In this document: positions 1 to 5,157 of the stretch, in pieces | How positions within the stretch are numbered: the stretch's first letter is position 1 | How the letters are laid out: each line of letters begins with the position of its first letter | DNA from: an uncultured Rhodanobacteraceae bacterium | GTDB taxonomy: Bacteria > Pseudomonadota > Gammaproteobacteria > Xanthomonadales > Ahniellaceae | Reading direction: 5' to 3' | Assembly: GCA_937873105.1 (NCBI GenBank) | Contig: CALMWD010000525.1 | Coordinates: 1-5,157 of the forward strand | Length of the DNA: 5,157 nt | Notes under the pieces: generated by a model | Databases searched by the model: none | What the model saw: only the letters and a program-made list of their open reading frames with translations | What the model was told of the DNA's origin: nothing | Translations under genes and position numbers: made by a program

Positions 1-1
1 G

Positions 2-418
2 ACCTACGTGGAGCACAAGCGCCAGGTGCTGCGCCAGCTCGAGAAGTCGCTCCCGCGCGACCACGCCAAGACCACGGTGTACGAGATGTCGCCGCTCGGC
101 CTGGTCGAGATGACGCGCAAGCGCACCACCGAGAGCCTGGAACGCCAGCTCTGCGAACCCTGTCCGGCCTGCGCCGGCCGCGGCACGCTGAAGACCGCCG
201 AGACCGTCTGCTACGAGATCTTTCGCGAGATCACGCGTGCGGTCCGCCAGTTCGACGCCGAGAAGCTGCTGGTGCTGGCGGCGCCGAAAGTGGTCGCGAA
301 GATCCTCGACGAGGAATCCGCGGCGGTGGCGGAGCTCGAAGAGTTCATCGGCAAGACCATCAGCTTCCAGCCCGAGGACCAGTATTCGCAGGAGCAGTTC
401 GACGTGGTGGTGATGTGA
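2..418 (+). CDS. rng: Ribonuclease G, C-terminal part (5' end outside window)
   Basis: RNase G is a cytoplasmic endoribonuclease of the RNase E/G family. In E. coli it matures the 5' end of 16S rRNA and takes part in mRNA turnover. The window shows only the last 138 codons (the E. coli protein is about 489 residues). Reading starts just after where the catalytic aspartate segment of the DNase I-like subdomain should lie, so the Mg-binding aspartates are not visible. Visible marks, numbered from the first full codon: RDHAKTTVYEMSPLGLVEMTRKR at about 19-41, typical of the family; the zinc-link motif CPAC at 54-57 (bases 161-172), which in RNase E/G joins two protomers through a shared zinc ion; GRGTLKTAETVCYEIFREI just after it; and the ending QEQFDVVVM, very close to that of E. 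coli RNase G. There is no long acidic scaffold tail, which argues for RNase G rather than RNase E. The stop is TGA at 416-418, only 28-37 bases before yhdP, so the two genes are probably co-transcribed. The gene looks intact in the visible part. Confidence 0.95.
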   Translation, partial: TYVEHKRQVLRQLEKSLPRDHAKTTVYEMSPLGLVEMTRKRTTESLERQLCEPCPACAGRGTLKTAETVCYEIFREITRAVRQFDAEKLLVLAAPKVVAKILDEESAAVAELEEFIGKTISFQPEDQYSQEQFDVVVM

Positions 419-459
419 TGCGCGACGCGGCCCGCCTGCGACGGGAGTGCTCCGGTTGA
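418..459 (+). other. 13-codon mini reading frame bridging rng and yhdP (possible coupling frame)
   Basis: An ATG at 418-420 overlaps the rng stop (TGATG), the usual geometry for translational re-initiation. The frame reads MRDAARLRRECSG and ends at TGA 457-459, which overlaps the TTG at 456-458 (TTGA). A ribosome finishing rng could therefore re-initiate, translate 13 codons and stop on top of the proposed yhdP start. Only a weak purine-rich stretch (GGTGG, 406-410) precedes the ATG. The peptide resembles no family I know. It may be a chance frame, since short frames with overlapping stops are common in compact GC-rich operons. Any role would more likely be translational coupling than a functional peptide. 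Confidence 0.2.
443..447 (+). promoter_or_regulatory. Candidate ribosome binding site GGGAG that favours a TTG start for yhdP
   Basis: GGGAG at 443-447 is the best Shine-Dalgarno match between rng and yhdP. It lies 8 bases before the TTG at 456-458, which is near-ideal spacing. It overlaps the GTG at 447-449 and so cannot serve that codon. The bases 5-12 upstream of the GTG are C/G-rich with no purine run. This makes TTG 456 the better-supported start, although TTG is the rarer start codon. Confidence 0.5.
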
Positions 460-3400
460 ATCCCGAGCGCGCCCGTCGTCGCCGCATCCGCCGCCGCATC
501 CTGTTCGGCGTCGGCGGCCTGCTGATCCTGGCCGCGGCCATCATGGGCGGCCTCAGCCTGCTGTTCCCCTGGGTGCTGGCGCATCCCGAGAAGGTGCAGT
601 CCTTCCTGGCCGAGCGGCTGAAGCGCCCGGTGACCTTCGCGAAGCTGGACGGCGAGTGGCTACCGGGCGGACCGACGTTCCGGATCAGCGACCTGCGCAT
701 CGGCGGCGACGCCGGCCATCCGCAACTGGCGCTGGCGCGTGCCGAGCTCGCGTTCGACTTCTACGCGCCGTTCAAGCGCGGCGTGGCCTGGCACGAACTG
801 CGCATCATCGGCCTCGACATCGACGCCGAGCGCGATGCCGAGGGCCGCTTCCGGATCGTGCAATGGCGCGGCTCGGCGGACGCGGTCGGCGATCCGCTCG
901 ACGCGTTGCGCTCGCTCGGCGCGTTCCGCATCAGCCAGTCCTCGTTGTCCTTCCACGACGTCGGCAGCGACAGCCGCGTGCGCCTGAGCGACATCGACGT
1001 CGCCGTCGGCGCCCGCGTCGGCGGCCAGCGCATCCTGGGCCGTGCCTCGCTCGGTGCGGAAGCGCCGGTGGGCGTGCGCTGCGACTTGGCCGGCGACTTC
1101 CGCGCCGGGCAGTGTTACCTGGAAGCCCAGGACGTGCCGGTGGCGAATGCGCTGGGCGAGGTGCGCGTCGGCGGCATCGGCTTCGCCGGCGGCCGCGCCG
1201 ACCTGTCGTTGTGGACCCGGTTCCTGCGCAGCGAAATCACCGAGGGCCGCATCGAACTCGCCGCCGACGCGCTCGCGCTGCGCGGCCTGCGCCCGGTACG
1301 CCTGACCAACGGCGAGAACATCGAGGCGCGTTACAGCCCGGACACGACCCGCTTGTCGCTGCAGTGGACGCGTTCGGCCGAGCGCGAACGCTTCGCGCTG
1401 CTGGAAGGACCGAGCCTGGCCGCGGACGAACCGGCGCGCAGCAAGCTCGCGCTGGATCGCGACCGCGCCAGCGGCGAGTGGACGCTCGACATCGAGCACC
1501 TGGAACTGCAGCGGCTGATGCCCTGGCTGAGCCTGAGCACGCTGGCCAGTCCGGGCGCGGCGGGCTGGGTCTTCGAGGCGGCGCCGAGCGGCGACCTGCG
1601 CGACCTGCGCATGTCCGGCCGGGGCGGCGACATCGCCGCCATCGGCGGTCGCCTGGAGGACGTGGCCCTGGCCTCGACGCGGCGCAGTCCGCGCGTCTCC
1701 GGCATCGCCGCGACCTTGCAGGGCGACGCCGAGGCGGTGCTGATGCAGATCGCGCCGGTCGAGACCGTGATCGATTTTCCCGGCGTCTTCCCCGGCCCGT
1801 TCCCGGTGGCGATCGAACGTGCCGACCTGGTGCTGGCGCGCGAAGGCGAGGGCGTGCGCGTCGAGTTCCCGAACCTGTCGCTGCAGGGCGAGGACTTCGG
1901 GCTGGATGGCTGGATGGCTCTGGTGTTCGAGCCGGACGGCCGGCGGCCGTTCATGGAAGCGACCGTGAACGTGCGCGACAGCGGCGTGGTCGCGGCCAAG
2001 GCGTTCTGGCCGATCGTGGTGATGCCGGCGAACACCCGCACCTGGCTCGATCGCGCCCTGGTGTCGGGACGCATCCGCCGCGGCGTGGCCAGTCTTCGCG
2101 GCGACCTCGACGACTGGCCGTTCCGCGCCGACCAGGGCCGCTTCATCGCCGACGCCGAGATCGAGGACCTGGTGCTCGACTACCACCGCGACTGGCCGCG
2201 CGGCGAAGTGCGCCAGGTCCAGGCCCGCTTCCTCAACGGCGGCATGAGCGCGCAGGCGCGCGACGGCCGCATCATGGGTGTGGCCCTGGCCGAAGTCGGC
2301 GGCAGCATCGAACGCTTCAAGGATCCCGTGCTGCGCCTGTCCGGCCACGGCGCCGGTCGCGGCGCGGACTTGCTCGAATTCATGCGCGCCACGCCGCTGA
2401 ACCAGCGTTACCGCGACGAGTTGCTGGCGCTGTCGATCGGCGGCACCGGCGACGCCCGCTTCGACCTGACCCTGCCGCTGGTTCCGCGCCTCGGCGAGCC
2501 GGTGCTGTCCGGCGAGGTCGAACTGCACGACGCCGACCTCGCCGACGCCAAGTGGGGACTGAAGTTCGATCGCGCCAACGGGATCGTGCGGTTCTCGCGC
2601 GAAGGCTTCGACACCGAGGGCCTGGCCGTCGAGGTGGATGGCGACCATGCCCGCTTCGCCATCGCCGTCGGTGCCCACGCCGCAAGCCCGGGCAACCAGG
2701 TCGAGGCCAGCCTGAGCGGCAACATGAAGGCCGCGGCGGTCATGAGCGCCTTCCATGCCCTCGATCCGTACTGGAACCGTTTGCCCGGCAAGGCGTATTG
2801 GGACCTGGTGCTGACCGTGCCGCGCAGCCCGGATCCGGAACGACCGGCCTTGTCGTTGCTGACGCTGACTTCGGATCTGCGCGGCATCGCCCTCGACCTG
2901 CCGGCGCCGCTCGGCAAGGACGCGGAATCGCCGATGCCGCTGCGCATGTCGGTGCAGCTGCCGGCGGCGGGCAACGAGCTCGAGGTGCAACTTGGCGCGA
3001 TGGCGCGTTTCAAGGCGCGCATGGCCGAGGACACCCGCGACTTCGCCGGGCATCTGGCCTTGGGCGGCGAATGGCCGGTACTGCCGCCGCGACCGGGCCT
3101 GCGCATCAGCGGGTCGGCGCCGAGCGTCGACCTGGGCGGCTGGAGCACCTTCTTCGCGGGCGGCGGCGGCGAATCGCCCGATCTGGTCGTCGACGTGCAG
3201 GCCAGCGAGCTGGACGTGATGGGACGCGGTTTCGCCGACACCCAGCTGCGCATCGAGCGCGATGCCCGCATCACCCGTGTCGACCTCGAGGGCGCCGGCA
3301 TCGACGGCAGCTTCGAGGTGCCGCGCACCGACGTCGCCACGCGCGGCCTGACCCTGCAGTTCGAGAAGCTGCACTGGCCCGAAGCCGACACGCGGCCGTC

Positions 3401-4274
3401 GCGCAATTCGCGTCCGACCGATCCGTCGCAGTTGCCGCCGCTGCACATCTGGGTGCGCGACCTCCGGCTCGGCGCCGCCAGTTTCGGCGAGGCCCGCATC
3501 GAGACCCAGCCGATGCCGGGCGGCCTGCGCGTCGAACAGTTCGATGCGCGTTCGCCGACCCTGACGATGCGTGCCAGTGGCGAATGGAAACTGGTCGATG
3601 GCGTCGAACGCAGCGGACTCGACGTCACCCTGAGCTCGGAGAGCCTGGGCCAGATGCTGGAATCGCTGGGTTATGCCGGCGTCATCGACGGCGGCCAGAC
3701 GGTGGCGCGGGTCAAGGGTTCCTGGGCCGGTTCGCCGGCGCAATTCGGACTCGTCAACCTCGACGGCGAGCTGTCCGGCGAAGTCGGCGAAGGCCGCATC
3801 CTCAACGTCGATCCGGGCGCCGGGCGCATCTTCGGCCTGGTCAATTTCAGCGCCATCCCGCGTCGGCTCTCGCTCGACTTCCGCGATTTCTTCCAGACCG
3901 GCATGGCCTTCGACAGCATCCGCGGCAGCTTCACCCTGGTCGACGGCAGCGCCCACACCGCCAACCTCGAGATCAAGGGCCCGGCGGCCGACATCCGCAT
4001 TAGCGGCCGCACCGGCCTGCGCGCCAAGGACTACGAACAGAACATGGAAGTGACCCCGAAACTGCGCGGCGCCCTGCCCATCGTCGGCGCAGTGGCGGGC
4101 GGACCGGTCGGTGCCGTGGTCGGCGTGCTCGCCCAGGAGGTCATGCGCAAGCCGATCGACGAGGTCGTGTCCTCGCGTTATCGCGTGCGCGGCACCTGGG
4201 ACAAGCCCGACATCACCCTGATCGGCAAGACCGCGCGCCGCATCGACACCCCGCCGGAGAGCGGTTCGGGCTGA
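447..4274 (+). CDS. yhdP: YhdP family AsmA-like giant envelope protein (phospholipid transport to outer membrane)
   Basis: YhdP, with TamB and YdbH, is one of the AsmA-like proteins that in E. coli bridge inner and outer membranes and are needed for phospholipid supply to the outer membrane. This copy has 1275 codons; E. coli YhdP has about 1266, so it is full length. Order of parts, numbered from GTG 447: a very basic stretch at 8-17 (almost all Arg); one hydrophobic segment at about 18-40, consistent with an N-in inner-membrane anchor; then a long beta-rich periplasmic region of alternating polar and hydrophobic strands, as in AsmA/DUF3971 proteins. Family-like blocks include FWPIVVMPANTRTWLDRALV at 520-539, LPPLHIWVRDLRLG at 996-1009 and, strongest, the AsmA-like C-terminal block at about 1117-1165 (DPGAGRIFGLVNFSAIPRR). 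A Gly/Ala/Val-rich segment follows at 1210-1233, then SSRYRVRGTWDKPDI at 1242-1256. No frameshift or internal stop was seen. The start may be TTG 456 instead of GTG 447 (3 residues shorter); no other in-frame start lies upstream before a stop at 411-413. It probably shares a transcript with rng. Confidence 0.93.
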   Translation: MLRLNPERARRRRIRRRILFGVGGLLILAAAIMGGLSLLFPWVLAHPEKVQSFLAERLKRPVTFAKLDGEWLPGGPTFRISDLRIGGDAGHPQLALARAELAFDFYAPFKRGVAWHELRIIGLDIDAERDAEGRFRIVQWRGSADAVGDPLDALRSLGAFRISQSSLSFHDVGSDSRVRLSDIDVAVGARVGGQRILGRASLGAEAPVGVRCDLAGDFRAGQCYLEAQDVPVANALGEVRVGGIGFAGGRADLSLWTRFLRSEITEGRIELAADALALRGLRPVRLTNGENIEARYSPDTTRLSLQWTRSAERERFALLEGPSLAADEPARSKLALDRDRASGEWTLDIEHLELQRLMPWLSLSTLASPGAAGWVFEAAPSGDLRDLRMSGRGGDIAAIGGRLEDVALASTRRSPRVSGIAATLQGDAEAVLMQIAPVETVIDFPGVFPGPFPVAIERADLVLAREGEGVRVEFPNLSLQGEDFGLDGWMALVFEPDGRRPFMEATVNVRDSGVVAAKAFWPIVVMPANTRTWLDRALVSGRIRRGVASLRGDLDDWPFRADQGRFIADAEIEDLVLDYHRDWPRGEVRQVQARFLNGGMSAQARDGRIMGVALAEVGGSIERFKDPVLRLSGHGAGRGADLLEFMRATPLNQRYRDELLALSIGGTGDARFDLTLPLVPRLGEPVLSGEVELHDADLADAKWGLKFDRANGIVRFSREGFDTEGLAVEVDGDHARFAIAVGAHAASPGNQVEASLSGNMKAAAVMSAFHALDPYWNRLPGKAYWDLVLTVPRSPDPERPALSLLTLTSDLRGIALDLPAPLGKDAESPMPLRMSVQLPAAGNELEVQLGAMARFKARMAEDTRDFAGHLALGGEWPVLPPRPGLRISGSAPSVDLGGWSTFFAGGGGESPDLVVDVQASELDVMGRGFADTQLRIERDARITRVDLEGAGIDGSFEVPRTDVATRGLTLQFEKLHWPEADTRPSRNSRPTDPSQLPPLHIWVRDLRLGAASFGEARIETQPMPGGLRVEQFDARSPTLTMRASGEWKLVDGVERSGLDVTLSSESLGQMLESLGYAGVIDGGQTVARVKGSWAGSPAQFGLVNLDGELSGEVGEGRILNVDPGAGRIFGLVNFSAIPRRLSLDFRDFFQTGMAFDSIRGSFTLVDGSAHTANLEIKGPAADIRISGRTGLRAKDYEQNMEVTPKLRGALPIVGAVAGGPVGAVVGVLAQEVMRKPIDEVVSSRYRVRGTWDKPDITLIGKTARRIDTPPESGSG

Positions 4275-4308
4275 ATCGGGGCAGGGCGGCGTTGAAACGC
4301 GCGTTGGC

Positions 4309-4319
4309 GTGACCGTCAC
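4309..4319. promoter_or_regulatory. Small palindrome GTGAC-C-GTCAC over the -35 box (possible operator)
   Basis: Two perfect 5-base inverted arms are separated by one base, and they cover the predicted -35 box of gcdH. The arms do not extend further. A repressor or activator site here would fit control of a catabolic gene, but an 11-base palindrome in GC-rich DNA can arise by chance and I cannot name a regulator. A second short palindrome, AACGCGCGTT, lies just upstream at 4296-4305. Confidence 0.25.
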
Positions 4320-4337
4320 CGGCGCCACGACTACAAT
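4309..4337 (+). promoter_or_regulatory. Predicted sigma70-type promoter for gcdH
   Basis: The -35 box GTGACC (4309-4314) matches TTGACA at 4 of 6 positions. After a 17-base spacer comes the -10 box TACAAT (4332-4337), matching TATAAT at 5 of 6. Transcription would start near 4343-4345, giving a leader of about 26-28 bases before the gcdH ATG. The position in the only sizeable gap of the window and the optimal spacing support it. It implies that gcdH can be expressed apart from rng-yhdP. Confidence 0.55.
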
Positions 4338-4370
4338 GCCCGACCTTTTTCCCTAGCCGGACCCGTTGCC

Positions 4371-5157
4371 ATGGCCCTGAATCCCTACGATCTGTACGAC
4401 ATCCGTTCGCTGCTGACCGAAGAGGAGCAGGCCGTGCAGGACGCGGTCGCGCGTTTCACCGACGAGCGCGTGATCCCGGTGATCGGGGAATGCTTCGACA
4501 AGGGCGAGTTCCCGCAGCACCTGATTCCGGAGATGGCCGAGATGGGCCTGCTCGGCTCCTCGCTGCCGACCGAATACGGCTGCGCCGGCATGAACGGCGT
4601 CAGCTACGGCCTGATCTGCCAGGAACTGGAGCGCGGCGATTCCGGCATCCGCAGCTTCGCCTCGGTGCAGAGCTCGCTGTGCATGTACCCGATCTATGCC
4701 TACGGCTCGGAAGAGCAGCGCAAGCAGTGGCTGCCGCGCATGGCCAAGGGCGAGGTGATCGGCTGCTTCGGCCTGACCGAACCGCACGGCGGCTCCGATC
4801 CGGCGAACATGAAGACCCACGCCAAGCGCGACGGCGGCGACTGGCTCATCAACGGCGCCAAGATGTGGATCACCAACGGCAACCTGGCGCACATCGCCAT
4901 CGTCTGGGCGCAGACCGACGAAGGCATCCAGGGCTTCATCCTGGAGAAGGGCATGCCCGGCTTCACCGCCCAGGTCGTGCACCGCAAGATGTCGCTGCGC
5001 GCCTCGGTCACCTCGGCCCTGTTCTTCGACAACGTGCGCGTGCCGGACGCGAACCGCCTGCCCAACGTGAAAGGCCTGAAGGGCCCGCTCTGCTGCCTGA
5101 CGCAGGCGCGATACGGCATCACCTGGGGTCCGATCGGCGCCGCCATCGACTGCCTGC
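4371..5157 (+). CDS. gcdH: Glutaryl-CoA dehydrogenase, N-terminal and middle part (3' end outside window)
   Basis: This FAD enzyme oxidises and decarboxylates glutaryl-CoA to crotonyl-CoA in lysine, tryptophan and glutarate breakdown, passing electrons to electron-transfer flavoprotein. There are 262 codons here out of about 390-400 expected. Acyl-CoA dehydrogenase parts in order: the all-alpha N-terminal domain at about 15-128, the beta domain at about 130-226 with the flavin-contact signature CFGLTEPHGGSDP at 132-144 and WITNG at 166-170, and the start of the C-terminal helical domain from about 238 (CLTQARYGITWG, 242-253). Residues specific to glutaryl-CoA dehydrogenase are present: ELERGDSGIRS at 85-95 followed by SVQSSL at 98-103, aligning with human Glu87, Arg94 and Ser98, of which Arg94 and Ser98 bind the substrate's distal carboxylate. 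The catalytic Glu near the C terminus lies outside the window. One small oddity is Cys241-Cys242, where the human enzyme has Gly-Cys. ATG 4371 is chosen because family similarity begins soon after it and no in-frame start lies close upstream. Its ribosome site is poor: only GGA at 4359-4361. Confidence 0.93.
   Translation, partial: MALNPYDLYDIRSLLTEEEQAVQDAVARFTDERVIPVIGECFDKGEFPQHLIPEMAEMGLLGSSLPTEYGCAGMNGVSYGLICQELERGDSGIRSFASVQSSLCMYPIYAYGSEEQRKQWLPRMAKGEVIGCFGLTEPHGGSDPANMKTHAKRDGGDWLINGAKMWITNGNLAHIAIVWAQTDEGIQGFILEKGMPGFTAQVVHRKMSLRASVTSALFFDNVRVPDANRLPNVKGLKGPLCCLTQARYGITWGPIGAAIDCL

Noticed and set aside
2408..3628. A 406-codon - strand frame inside yhdP
   Set aside because: Ser/Arg-rich low-complexity translation with no motif; a shadow of the yhdP coding frame.
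656..4003. A 1115-codon + strand frame overlapping yhdP in another phase
   Set aside because: The product is almost all Arg, Pro, Gly and Ala, the typical out-of-frame reading of a GC-rich gene. No start signal or domain supports it.
4289..4300. Possible terminator hairpin GCGT-TTGA-like loop-ACGC region after yhdP
   Set aside because: The stem is only 4-5 bases with a very tight loop and no following T-run, so it is too weak to call a terminator.
660..4328. A 1222-codon open frame on the - strand, antisense to nearly all of yhdP
   Set aside because: The translation is a low-complexity mix rich in Ala, Arg, Gln, Asp and Val with no recognisable family. Long antisense frames are expected opposite GC-rich genes with strong third-position G/C bias, and the + strand yhdP has clear family motifs throughout.
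4341..4356. T-run at 4346-4350 as a terminator tail
   Set aside because: No stable GC-rich stem directly precedes it, and it lies between the predicted promoter and the gcdH start, where a terminator would be unlikely.
4353..4982. A 209-codon - strand frame opposite gcdH
   Set aside because: It lies opposite a clearly recognised glutaryl-CoA dehydrogenase, its product is His/Ala/Asp-rich without a known family, and it is explained by codon bias.

Overview
The window is a high-GC stretch, roughly two-thirds or more G+C by eye, with strong G/C preference at third codon positions. All three genes are on the + strand: the 3' end of an RNase G gene (rng), a complete gene for a giant AsmA-like envelope protein of the YhdP family, and the 5' part of a glutaryl-CoA dehydrogenase gene (gcdH). 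The rng-yhdP pairing and the protein sequences suggest a GC-rich gammaproteobacterium, probably in or near the Xanthomonadales/Lysobacterales. That placement rests on remembered family sequences, not on a search.

Layout. Positions 1-418 hold the last 138 codons of rng, including the zinc-link cysteines and the conserved C-terminal end. Positions 419-455 form a very short junction. It contains a 13-codon reading frame whose ATG overlaps the rng stop and whose stop overlaps a possible TTG start of yhdP. The yhdP gene fills 447 (or 456) to 4274. A 96-base gap follows (4275-4370). It has no clear terminator, but it has a good sigma70-type promoter with a small palindrome over its -35 box, then a short leader to the ATG of gcdH at 4371. 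The gcdH gene runs off the right edge after 262 codons.

How the genes relate. rng and yhdP are spaced as one transcription unit, an arrangement also known in Escherichia coli (maf-rng-yhdP-tldD). RNase G acts in RNA processing; YhdP is an inner-membrane-anchored protein that spans the periplasm and supports phospholipid supply to the outer membrane. gcdH belongs to lysine/tryptophan/glutarate catabolism, appears to have its own promoter, and need not be linked in function to the other two.

I found no mobile element, RNA gene, CRISPR array or clearly undescribed system. The points worth a second look are the yhdP start and its overlapping mini-frame, the gcdH promoter with its palindrome, and the active-site residues that predict a decarboxylating glutaryl-CoA dehydrogenase.
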